A stretch of DNA of 5,491 bases from Acidobacteriota bacterium (GCA_020851835.1 JADZBZ010000485.1:1-5491), one strand, 5' to 3'. Shown: positions 1 through 5,491, counted from the stretch's first letter. Notes: generated from the sequence alone by a model not told the origin. Program-made: numbers and translations.

Positions 1-791
1 TGATGAAGGGCGGCGGCGGCAACAGTGCCGTCTTCGTCGGGACCGACGGCGTGACCGTGGTGGACACCAAGAACCCCGGGTGGGGTCAGCCCCTGCTCGA
101 GCAGATCAAGCTGGTGACCAGCAAGCCCGTGGTCCGCATCATCAACACGCACACGCACGGCGATCACGTGAGCGGCAACGTGGAGTTCCCGGCATCGGTC
201 GAAATCGTCGTCCAGGAGGCCACCAAGACCCACATGGAGGCGATGCGTCCGGTCACGGGCCTGCCGGCACCCCCGCCCGGGCCGAGCATCTTCCAGCAGA
301 ACAAGGGCCGCGGCCTTCCGACGAAGACCTTCAAGGACACGATGACGATCGGCCAGGGGGCGGATCAGATCGACCTCTACTTCTTCGGCGCCGCGCACAC
401 GAGCGGCGACGCGTTCGTGGTGTTCCGCGCGCTGCGCACCATGCACGCCGGCGACGCGTTCCACACGCGCGACCTGCCCATCATGGACAAGAACAACGGG
501 GGCAGCGGCGTGGCCTATCCGGCGACGCTGACCCGGGCCGCGGCCGTGGCCAACGTGGACGCCATCATCAACGGCCACAACCCGACCACCACCACGCCGG
601 CCGACATGAAGACGCAGGCCGCCTTCATCGCCGACTTCGTCAAGTTCGTGCAGGATGCCAAGGAGGCCGGCAAGTCGGTGGACGACGTGGTGAAGACCTG
701 GGCAACCCCGGCGAAGTACGCCGGCTACGCCACGCCGAGTCCCGACCGGGTGCGCTCCGACGCGCAGGTGGTGTGGGACGAATCGAAGTGA
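1..791 (+). CDS. MBL-fold metallo-hydrolase, 5' end outside the window
   Basis: Metallo-beta-lactamase-superfamily hydrolase, predicted to use one or two bound metal ions. Numbering from the Met at base 3, the metal-binding signature HTHGDH gives H50, H52, D54 and H55. H132 lies in AAHTSGD, the bridging Asp is D151 in HAGDAF, and the last His is H192 in INGHNP. All ligands expected of an active enzyme are therefore present. The visible part begins at the first beta strands (GGGGNSAVFVGTDGVTVVDT), which in this family usually follow an N-terminal segment, often a signal peptide. The frame is open at base 1, so the Met at base 3 is probably internal and the true start lies upstream. It ends with TGA at 789-791. 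The substrate cannot be told, since the superfamily includes beta-lactamases, lactonases, thioesterases and glyoxalase II-like enzymes. It converges on the transporter gene and is not in an operon with it. Confidence 0.9.
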   Translation, partial: MKGGGGNSAVFVGTDGVTVVDTKNPGWGQPLLEQIKLVTSKPVVRIINTHTHGDHVSGNVEFPASVEIVVQEATKTHMEAMRPVTGLPAPPPGPSIFQQNKGRGLPTKTFKDTMTIGQGADQIDLYFFGAAHTSGDAFVVFRALRTMHAGDAFHTRDLPIMDKNNGGSGVAYPATLTRAAAVANVDAIINGHNPTTTTPADMKTQAAFIADFVKFVQDAKEAGKSVDDVVKTWATPAKYAGYATPSPDRVRSDAQVVWDESK

Positions 792-804
792 TCCCATCCC
801 CGTT

Positions 805-819
805 CTTGTCTGCGACAGG
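805..819. terminator. Small hairpin in the convergent gap (weak terminator candidate)
   Basis: CTTGTC and GACAGG can form a 6-bp stem (one G-T wobble) around a 3-base loop. It sits between the stop codons of the convergent hydrolase and transporter genes, where a bidirectional terminator would be expected. Neither strand has a following T-tract, so intrinsic termination here is doubtful and the match may be chance. Confidence 0.2.
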
Positions 820-827
820 CCCCCGAA

Positions 828-2249
828 TCAGAAGATGAGCGGCAGGACGAATCGATACGCTACGAGCAGAATCGCGGCGCACGTCGCCGACAGCAGTCCT
901 CCCACGCGCCGCATCGTGTCCAGCTCGATCTGACCGGTGGCGTAGGCAAGTGCGTTGGGCGGCGTCGACACCGGCAGGGCCATCGCCAGCGAGCACGCGA
1001 GCGCTGCCAGCATGGCCACCTGCTCGCCGGACGGGAGCGACAGGGCGAGTGCCATCGGGATGAGCAGCGCTGCGGCGGCGGTGTTGCTCATGACCGTGCT
1101 GAGCGTCACGGCGACGACCACGGTGACAGCGGCGGCGAGCCAGGGACCAGCGGTCAGCCCGGATACGTCAGCGCTGGCCAGCACCCCAGTGAGACCCGAG
1201 ACATCCATGGCGACCGACAACGACAAGCCTCCCCACATCAGGATGAGAACGCTCCAATCGATGGTGTTCACGTCACGCCGGTCGAGCGTGCCGCGCGCGC
1301 TCAGCACCGCGACGGCCAGCAGTCCAATGGCACCCGGCCTGACGCCGTGCAGACCGCTGGTGACCCAGAGACCCATCGTCACTGCCAGCACGGCGAGTGT
1401 GATGTAGCCCTGCCGGGACAGCGGCTGCGTGGCCTCGGGAATCCCGAACGCGATGTCAGCACCGTCTTCCGACCCGAGTAACCTGTCCAGCAGCAGACCG
1501 GAGGCGACGACCAGCACCGCGACGAGCGGCGTGGCCGCCAGTACCCACGTCAGAAACGTGAGCTGGTAGCCCGCCGCGTTCAGGGCGCCAAAGGCAATCG
1601 CGTTGGGCGGCGTCCCGATTGGCGTGCCCAGGCCCCCGATGTTCGCACCAAACGCCACGGCGAGAATGACGCGCTGGCTCAGGCGATCGGCGTGCGGGCG
1701 GTCGGCCAGCAGGGGCTTCAGGAGCGACAGCATCATCGCCGCCGTCGCCGTGTTGCTCATCCACATACTGAAGAACGCGCTGAGGCCGAGCAGGCCGAAG
1801 ACGAGTCGCCGTGGTGACGCGGCGAAGGGCCGCAGCAGTCGTGCGGCGAGCGCGCGGTCGACGCCGTGCTTGGACATCGCGGCTGAAAGCAGAAAGCCGG
1901 CCAGGAACAGAAAGACGATGTCCTGCGCAAAGGGGGCAAGGAACCGAGCGGCGTCGATATCCTCGCCCCGCCCCTCCCCCACGGCCAGGCCCAGAGTGGT
2001 CAGAAGGTTCGTGAGCTGATCGGCGAGTCCACCCACGCTCGCGAGCAGCACGATCTCGAGCCCGACCACCACGAAAGCGGTCGCAAACAACGGCAGCGCC
2101 TCGGTGGCCCAGAAGCCCGCCCCGATGATCAGGATGCTGACGGCCCGCGCCGCCAGTTCCGGCACCATGGGTCGCGCGATCCAGTACGCGGCGCAGGCGG
2201 CGGCGATGGTGACGCTGATGGCGACTCCACGGCGAGGGCTGGTGCTCAC
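828..2249 (-). CDS. SLC13/DASS-family sodium:anion (dicarboxylate-type) symporter
   Basis: Inner-membrane secondary transporter of 473 residues with about 11 hydrophobic segments, the usual length for bacterial divalent-anion:sodium symporters. The family's internal two-fold repeat is visible. SNT occurs at residues 165-167 (MSNTATAA) and again at 388-390 (MSNTAAAA). The paired TPPN motifs lie at 213-216 (GTPPNAIAF) and 429-432 (STPPNALAYATG). In characterised members such as VcINDY, the two SNT motifs bind substrate carboxylates and the adjacent loops form the sodium sites. Keeping both SNT copies favours a C4-dicarboxylate or citrate-like substrate, but sulfate or another anion cannot be excluded. 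The start is GTG at 2249, chosen because AAGGA lies 8 nt upstream (2262-2258) and the protein then opens with a short basic stretch before the first membrane segment. It follows glnS after 123 bp on the same strand. I see no frameshift or missing motif. Confidence 0.94.
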   Translation of the reverse strand: MSTSPRRGVAISVTIAAACAAYWIARPMVPELAARAVSILIIGAGFWATEALPLFATAFVVVGLEIVLLASVGGLADQLTNLLTTLGLAVGEGRGEDIDAARFLAPFAQDIVFLFLAGFLLSAAMSKHGVDRALAARLLRPFAASPRRLVFGLLGLSAFFSMWMSNTATAAMMLSLLKPLLADRPHADRLSQRVILAVAFGANIGGLGTPIGTPPNAIAFGALNAAGYQLTFLTWVLAATPLVAVLVVASGLLLDRLLGSEDGADIAFGIPEATQPLSRQGYITLAVLAVTMGLWVTSGLHGVRPGAIGLLAVAVLSARGTLDRRDVNTIDWSVLILMWGGLSLSVAMDVSGLTGVLASADVSGLTAGPWLAAAVTVVVAVTLSTVMSNTAAAALLIPMALALSLPSGEQVAMLAALACSLAMALPVSTPPNALAYATGQIELDTMRRVGGLLSATCAAILLVAYRFVLPLIF

Positions 2250-2256
2250 GTGAACG

Positions 2257-2302
2257 ATCCTTCGATGGAGGGCGGTCGAGAACGGGAGCGCACCCGAAGG
2301 AT
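2257..2302 (-). promoter_or_regulatory. Inverted repeat enclosing the transporter's ribosome-binding site
   Basis: An 8-bp perfect inverted repeat has arms 2295-2302 and 2257-2264, read on the transcript as AUCCUUCG and CGAAGGAU, with 30 nt between them. The 3' arm contains the AAGGA Shine-Dalgarno (2262-2258) that precedes the GTG start at 2249. A G-U wobble can add a ninth pair at the loop side. If it folds, the hairpin would hide the ribosome-binding site. The Shine-Dalgarno is well supported; the regulatory role of the repeat is inference. Confidence 0.4.
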
Positions 2303-2325
2303 TCGACGCGCGCTCGTGCCGGCGC

Positions 2326-2350
2326 CGGGTCCGCCGACGCTGACGACCCG
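2326..2350 (-). terminator. Hairpin downstream of glnS (weak)
   Basis: On the transcript, CGGGTC and GACCCG form a 6-bp stem with a 13-nt loop, beginning about 22 nt after the glnS stop. A smaller GGGG/CCCC stem lies at 2357-2367, and the 10-bp palindrome CCGGCGCCGG overlaps it at 2319-2328. There is no T-tract, so this looks more like a structured spacer than an efficient intrinsic terminator. I saw no convincing promoter for the transporter in the 123-bp gap. Confidence 0.2.
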
Positions 2351-2372
2351 CATGCAGGGGTGGCCCCGGAGG

Positions 2373-4082
2373 CTAGGCCGGCTGGCGCGCCGACGCGCGG
2401 GCCCAGGCGTCCTTCAGCGACACGGTGCGGTTGAAGACGGGCGCCCCGGGGCGCGAGTCGGGGTCCACGCAGAAGTAGCCCAGCCGCTCGAACTGGAACC
2501 GCGTGCCCGGTGGGGCGGAGGCCAGCATCGGCTCCAGCTTGCAGTCCGCCAGTTCCTCGAGCGAGCCGGGAGTGAGCAGCGACGTGATCTCCACACCGGC
2601 CTTCGCCGCGGCGCCGTCTGGATCGTCCACCGTGAAGAGGCGGTCGTAAAGACGGACGCGGCCAGGGGCGGCGTGCGCGGCCGACACCCAGTGCAGCGTC
2701 GCCTTTACTTTTCGGCCGTCCGGGGCGTCGCCGCCGCGGGTGGCCGGGTCGTAGGTCCCTCGCAGTTCCACGATCGTGCCGGCGCTGTTCTTCACGACCT
2801 CCGTACACGTGACGAGGTAGGCATTGCGAAGGCGCACCTCGCGGCCGGGCGCCAGCCGGAAGAACTTCCTCGGCGGGTTCTCCATGAAGTCGTCGCGCTC
2901 GATGTAGATCTCACGCGAGAAATCCACCTTGCGGGTGCCCGCGGCGGGGTCCTCTGGGTTGTTGACCACGTCCATCTGCTCGGTGCGGTCGTCCGGGTAG
3001 TTGGTCAGCACGAGCTTCAGCGGATTGAGCACCGCCATGGCGCGCGGCGCGTGCCGGTTGAGGTCCTCGCGGACGCAGTGCTCGAGCAGCCCGATGTCGA
3101 TCACGTTCTCCTTCTTGGCCACGCCCACGCGGGTGCAGAAGTCGCGAATCGACTCGGGCGTGTAGCCGCGACGACGCAGCCCGGAGATGGTGGGCATGCG
3201 AGGGTCGTCCCACCCGGTGACGTGCTGCTGCGCCACCAACTGCAGCAGCTTGCGCTTGCTCATGACGGTGTAATTCAGGTTGAGCCGCGCGAACTCGTAC
3301 TGCTTCGGCTGATGCCCGGTTTCGGCCTGGGTGATGCACCAGTCGTAGAGCGGTCTGTGATCCACGTACTCGAGCGTGCAGAGCGAATGCGTGACGCCCT
3401 CGATGGCGTCCGACAGGGGATGCGCGTAGTCGTACATCGGGTAGATGCACCACCGGTTGCCCGTGCGATGGTGCGGCGCGTGCCGGATACGGTACAGCAC
3501 CGGGTCGCGCAGGTTGATGTTGGGCGAAGCCATATCGATCCGTGCCCGCAGCACGTGGGCGCCGTCGGGGAACTCGCCGGCGCGCATGCGGCGGAACAGG
3601 TCCAGGCTTTCGTCAACCGGGCGCGTGCGGTACGGCGAGTCGCGGCCCGGTTCGGTCAAGGTGCCGCGATGATCGCGGATCTCCTCGGCCGACAGCGAGT
3701 CCACGTACGCCGAACCCTTCCGGATGAGGCGCTCGGCGAAGTCGTAGAACTGTTCGTAGTAGTCCGACGCGTAGTACTCGCGGCCGCCCCAGTCGAACCC
3801 CAGCCACCGGACGTCGTCCTTGATGGAGTCGACGTATTCGACGTCTTCCTTGACCGGGTTCGTGTCGTCGAATCGAAGATTGCAGTGACCGCCGAAGTCG
3901 GCCGCGACGCCGAAGTCCACGCAGATGGCCTTGGCATGGCCGATGTGGAGGTAGCCGTTCGGCTCGGGCGGAAAGCGCGTCACGACGCGGCCGCCGTGAC
4001 GTCCCGCGGCGACGTCGGCGCCGACAATCTCTCTGATGAAGTCCTGCGGCGGGGCCTCCGCCTTCACATTCGCGTCGGGCAT
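2373..4082 (-). CDS. glnS: Glutaminyl-tRNA synthetase (glutamine--tRNA ligase)
   Basis: Cytosolic class I aminoacyl-tRNA synthetase that charges tRNA-Gln with glutamine using ATP. With the start at 4082 it has 569 residues, close to E. coli GlnRS (554). The HIGH motif is at residues 46-49 in PPEPNGYLHIGH, and RFDDTNP is at 70-76, whose Asp belongs to the amino-acid site. YPMYDYAHPLSD at 214-225 includes the glutamine-recognition Tyr. The KMSKS equivalent is VMSKR at 273-277. The anticodon-binding beta-barrel region extends from about residue 345 to the end, with DGRKVKATLHWVSAAHA (455-471) and a closing PVFNRTVSLKDAW. The start is ATG at 4082, since GAGG lies 11 nt upstream and overlaps the stop codon of the cupin gene, and it gives the usual N-terminal length. 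A Met at 4139 would add 19 unfamiliar residues and overlap the cupin gene. The gene appears intact and is probably translated from a shared transcript with the upstream gene. Confidence 0.98.
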   Translation of the reverse strand: MPDANVKAEAPPQDFIREIVGADVAAGRHGGRVVTRFPPEPNGYLHIGHAKAICVDFGVAADFGGHCNLRFDDTNPVKEDVEYVDSIKDDVRWLGFDWGGREYYASDYYEQFYDFAERLIRKGSAYVDSLSAEEIRDHRGTLTEPGRDSPYRTRPVDESLDLFRRMRAGEFPDGAHVLRARIDMASPNINLRDPVLYRIRHAPHHRTGNRWCIYPMYDYAHPLSDAIEGVTHSLCTLEYVDHRPLYDWCITQAETGHQPKQYEFARLNLNYTVMSKRKLLQLVAQQHVTGWDDPRMPTISGLRRRGYTPESIRDFCTRVGVAKKENVIDIGLLEHCVREDLNRHAPRAMAVLNPLKLVLTNYPDDRTEQMDVVNNPEDPAAGTRKVDFSREIYIERDDFMENPPRKFFRLAPGREVRLRNAYLVTCTEVVKNSAGTIVELRGTYDPATRGGDAPDGRKVKATLHWVSAAHAAPGRVRLYDRLFTVDDPDGAAAKAGVEITSLLTPGSLEELADCKLEPMLASAPPGTRFQFERLGYFCVDPDSRPGAPVFNRTVSLKDAWARASARQPA

Positions 4083-4093
4083 ACGTGACAACG

Positions 4094-4097
4094 CCTC
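4094..4097 (-). promoter_or_regulatory. Ribosome-binding site of glnS overlapping the upstream stop
   Basis: GAGG (transcript sense) lies 11 nt before the glnS ATG and shares bases with the TGA of the cupin gene (4098-4096). This arrangement supports the 4082 start and suggests translational coupling of glnS to the preceding gene. Confidence 0.55.
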
Positions 4098-4857
4098 AGT
4101 CCATCGCGCACGGCGCGCCGGCGAGGAACGCGAGCACAATCAGGGGATTGCGCCCGCGCCGGGCGAAGGCGTAGATGGTGCCGCGGGGCACCACGGCGAA
4201 GCTGCCGGCCGACAACGGGACGTCGCGGCCGTCGAAGCGCAGCGTGCCCTCGCCGCCGATGACGTAGAGCATGGCGTCGGCCGATGGATGCTGGCGGTCG
4301 GTCCACGGCTCCCGAATCTGCCAGACCAGGCCCTGCCCGACACCGCTGCAGCCGACCAGGTCTTCCTTGTAGTCGTCGCGGCCCGAGATGAAGTTGCGCT
4401 CGATGAAGTCGGGCAGCATCATCGTCTTCGGGGCCGACGGCGGAGGGAGCGTCAGCGCCGGCTCGGCCGGTTCGGGCGGCGGCGGCGGCGGCTCGGGAGG
4501 CGGTGGGGGCGGCGGCGCTGGCGACAGGGTGACGGTCAGGGCAGGAGCGGGCTGGCCCGCGCGCCAGGCGACTTCCCTCTCGAACGTGTAGAAGCCCTCG
4601 CGGGCGAAGCGCACGCGGTAGGTGCCGGCCCTGAGGTTCAGCAGGCGCAGCCGGCCCTCGGCCGAGGTGGTGCCCTCGCGGTCCAGGGGCCCTGTCACCG
4701 ACACCGTCACTCCTTCGAGCACGGCGCCGATGTTGTCGGTCACGGTCAGCGAGAGCGTCGTGCTGGCCGGTGCGGCCGCGCGCGGCCGCGCGGCCTGCTG
4801 AGGTGCAGGCTGGGCGGGGGCAGCCAGCAGCCACGTCAGCAGGAGTGAGGTGACCAT
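4096..4857 (-). CDS. Exported protein: carboxypeptidase-regulatory-like domain, proline linker, degenerate cupin
   Basis: 253-residue protein of unknown function. Residues 1-15 look like a signal peptide (hydrophobic LLLTWLLAA, possible cleavage after APA), though the n-region lacks a Lys or Arg. Residues about 33-112 resemble a carboxypeptidase-D regulatory-like (prealbumin-like) beta-sandwich, with GAVLEGVTVSV, a TSAEGRLRLLNLRAGTYRV core and ARE-GFYTFER. Residues 113-142 are a Pro/Glu linker with runs of seven and six prolines. Residues about 145-253 form a cupin fold, with HPSADAMLYVIGGEG as motif 1 and AGSFAVVPRGTIYAF as motif 2. Of the usual metal ligands only H190 remains, as the motif-2 His is Tyr (Y229). 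The only two cysteines, C170 and C250, could form a disulfide in the periplasm. The ATG at 4857 is the earliest possible start because an in-frame TAG lies four codons upstream. No Shine-Dalgarno is visible. It is the first gene of the minus-strand group, 13 nt before glnS. It may bind a sugar or other ligand rather than catalyse, but that is a guess. Confidence 0.85.
   Translation of the reverse strand: MVTSLLLTWLLAAPAQPAPQQAARPRAAAPASTTLSLTVTDNIGAVLEGVTVSVTGPLDREGTTSAEGRLRLLNLRAGTYRVRFAREGFYTFEREVAWRAGQPAPALTVTLSPAPPPPPPPEPPPPPPEPAEPALTLPPPSAPKTMMLPDFIERNFISGRDDYKEDLVGCSGVGQGLVWQIREPWTDRQHPSADAMLYVIGGEGTLRFDGRDVPLSAGSFAVVPRGTIYAFARRGRNPLIVLAFLAGAPCAMD
4772..4789. repeat. 18-bp perfect palindrome inside the cupin gene
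   Basis: GCGGCCGCGCGCGGCCGC is perfectly self-complementary and contains two copies of GCGGCCGC. A second palindrome, GGCCGCGCGGCC, overlaps it at 4784-4795. It encodes Ala/Arg/Pro residues 23-29, just after the predicted signal peptide. It is probably a by-product of GC-rich codons in a low-complexity stretch. Confidence 0.5.
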
Positions 4858-4863
4858 GCGCGC

Positions 4864-4869
4864 ATGGTA
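4864..4869 (-). promoter_or_regulatory. -10-like hexamer next to the cupin start
   Basis: TACCAT (transcript sense) ends 6 nt before the ATG at 4857, which would place a transcription start at or next to the ATG, giving a leaderless mRNA. It matches the TATAAT consensus at only four of six bases and no -35 element is clear. The lack of a Shine-Dalgarno is consistent with a leaderless start. Confidence 0.25.
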
Positions 4870-4931
4870 CTACGGGGAGGGCCACCATCTGCGGCCCTGG
4901 CGCCTTGCCACCATCCTGTCCGCGTCCGGCG

Positions 4932-4937
4932 TACAAT
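4932..4937 (+). promoter_or_regulatory. -10 box next to the zinc-ribbon gene start
   Basis: TACAAT matches TATAAT at five of six bases and ends 9 nt before the ATG at 4947. Transcription would begin about three nucleotides before the ATG or on it, leaving no room for a Shine-Dalgarno, and none is visible. The best -35 candidate is TTGCCA at 4905-4910, but its 21-bp spacing is longer than the usual 16-18. The 89-bp divergent gap holds no other signal I can support. Confidence 0.45.
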
Positions 4938-4946
4938 CCGTGTCGG

Positions 4947-5491
4947 ATGCTCCGCCAGTATCGCGCCGGTCAGGCGGCTGAAGACCATTGCCGGCAGTGC
5001 CACGAAGACCGGATGCACACGGTGGTTGTCGTGGACCTCGCATTCCAGCCGATTCGCGTGCGGTGCGACTACTGCGGCAGCGAACACAACTACCGCGGGG
5101 GACCGAGGACGGGCGCCGGCGCCCGCCCGTTGTCGGAGCGGCCATCGCCACCGGTTGAGGCGAGCCGCGCCCGGCACCAAGGCGTTCGCACGCGGCACTC
5201 CGCACCCGGTGCCGGGCACCCTGTTTCCTCCCTCCCCCTGGTCAGCGAGCGCGAGAGGCGCCACTCCACCATGAGCGCAGACGAATCCGGCATCGACATC
5301 GAAATGCTTCTGCGCCGCGTCATCCGCGAGGAGAGCGGCCTCACCGCCGTGTCCCCGGCCGAGAAGTGGCGGAGCGGCGACCTCGTGCTTCGCCCGGGCA
5401 AGCCTGGCGTGCAGGAGAAGAGCTGGCCGATTGAGACGTTCTTCCACAAGATCGTGATGCTGCGGAATCGTCTGCGGACGCTCGAGCAGCA
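4947..5491 (+). CDS. Zinc-ribbon hypothetical protein, 3' end outside the window
   Basis: Frame open from the ATG at 4947 through the window end, giving 181 complete codons and no stop. Residues 12-50 carry two CxxC pairs, C15-x2-C18 (HCRQCH) and C40-x2-C43 (RCDYCGSEHNYR), 21 residues apart. They flank a hydrophobic beta-like stretch (TVVVVDLAF), a zinc-ribbon pattern. Residues about 52-108 are a low-complexity Arg/Pro/Ala/His linker. From M109 the protein is again well structured, with a likely helix (IDIEMLLRRVIREE), the segment AEKWRSGDLVLRPGK, and a basic helix (TFFHKIVMLRNRLRTLEQQ). I do not recognise a named family. A zinc ribbon suggests nucleic-acid or protein binding, but no function can be assigned. 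There is no Shine-Dalgarno at 4947, and the upstream TACAAT suggests a leaderless start. The ATG at 5271 (residue 109), with GAGG 12 nt upstream, is an alternative start for the C-terminal part alone. It is transcribed divergently from the cupin-glnS genes. Confidence 0.75.
   Translation, partial: MLRQYRAGQAAEDHCRQCHEDRMHTVVVVDLAFQPIRVRCDYCGSEHNYRGGPRTGAGARPLSERPSPPVEASRARHQGVRTRHSAPGAGHPVSSLPLVSERERRHSTMSADESGIDIEMLLRRVIREESGLTAVSPAEKWRSGDLVLRPGKPGVQEKSWPIETFFHKIVMLRNRLRTLEQ
5110..5125. repeat. 16-bp perfect palindrome in the zinc-ribbon linker
   Basis: CGGGCGCCGGCGCCCG is perfectly self-complementary. It lies at the start of the low-complexity linker that joins the zinc ribbon to the C-terminal region, about 45 bp before the inverted-repeat cluster at 5169-5220. 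Confidence 0.5.
5169..5220. repeat. REP-like palindrome cluster
   Basis: GCCCGGCACC (5169-5178) and GGTGCCGGGC (5208-5217) form a 10-bp perfect inverted repeat with 29 bp between the arms. The right arm is itself part of GCACCCGGTGCCGGGCACC (5202-5220), which holds two overlapping hairpins: GCACC/GGTGC around one base, and GGTGCC/GGCACC around one base. Such nested short GC palindromes are typical of REP-like elements. The cluster lies inside an open frame, encoding linker residues about 75-92, and does not break it. Whether it is a family repeated in the genome cannot be seen from one window. Confidence 0.4.

Noticed and set aside
1456..2808. A minus-strand frame of 450 codons spanning the transporter, the gap and the glnS 3' end
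   Set aside because: It overlaps two well-supported genes in another frame, and its Arg/Pro-rich translation has no domain signal. It is a compositional shadow.
2250..4088. A long plus-strand open frame (about 612 codons) antisense to glnS
   Set aside because: Its translation is low-complexity Arg/Val/Gly/His with no recognisable motif, whereas the opposite strand encodes a complete GlnRS. Long antisense frames are common in high-GC genes.
4083..4139. Upstream alternative start of glnS at 4139
   Set aside because: It would add 19 residues unlike GlnRS N-termini and overlap the cupin gene, and the 4082 start has a better-placed GAGG.
4036..4848. Plus-strand open frame opposite the cupin gene, with glycine-rich runs
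   Set aside because: The Gly-rich run is the complement of the polyproline linker. The minus strand has the signal peptide and recognisable domains.
4836..5449. Minus-strand open frames opposite the zinc-ribbon gene
   Set aside because: They show no motifs. The plus strand shows paired CxxC motifs and coherent structured segments, so it is the coding strand.
1..5491. A novel defence, mobile or biosynthetic system
   Set aside because: The genes are a hydrolase, a symporter, a tRNA synthetase and two proteins of unknown function. There is no nuclease, helicase, transposase, integrase, toxin-antitoxin or CRISPR signature to support such a claim.

Overview
The window is high-GC DNA (by eye about two thirds G+C) and gene-dense. 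It looks like an ordinary bacterial chromosome segment. The mix of a bacterial glutaminyl-tRNA synthetase, an exported carboxypeptidase-regulatory-like/cupin protein and a zinc-ribbon hypothetical protein would suit an Acidobacteriota genome, perhaps of the Vicinamibacteria. That placement is an inference from gene content; there is no rRNA or other marker gene to test it.

Layout: the 3' part of a metallo-beta-lactamase-fold hydrolase gene enters from the left (1-791, +). It converges, with a 36-bp gap, on three co-directional minus-strand genes. Read in transcription order these are an exported carboxypeptidase-regulatory-like/cupin protein (4857-4096), glnS (4082-2373) and a SLC13/DASS-type sodium:anion symporter (2249-828). 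The cupin and glnS genes are 13 nt apart and probably co-transcribed. The transporter follows after 123 bp and could belong to the same unit or have its own control. To the right of an 89-bp divergent intergenic region, a plus-strand gene starts at 4947 and runs off the window end still open. It has two CxxC pairs (zinc ribbon), a low-complexity linker and a well-structured C-terminal segment.

No shared pathway is evident. glnS is translational housekeeping, the transporter and hydrolase are metabolic, and the two genes flanking the divergent promoter are of unknown function. The most notable signals are: (a) an in-frame cluster of palindromes in the linker of the zinc-ribbon gene, resembling an inserted REP-like element; (b) near-leaderless starts on both divergent genes, with a -10-like hexamer 6-9 nt before the ATG and no Shine-Dalgarno, whereas the two downstream genes do have one; (c) a cupin domain that has lost most of its metal ligands; and (d) an inverted repeat that could mask the ribosome-binding site of the transporter. 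I saw no CRISPR array, tRNA, phage or transposase gene, or defence system.
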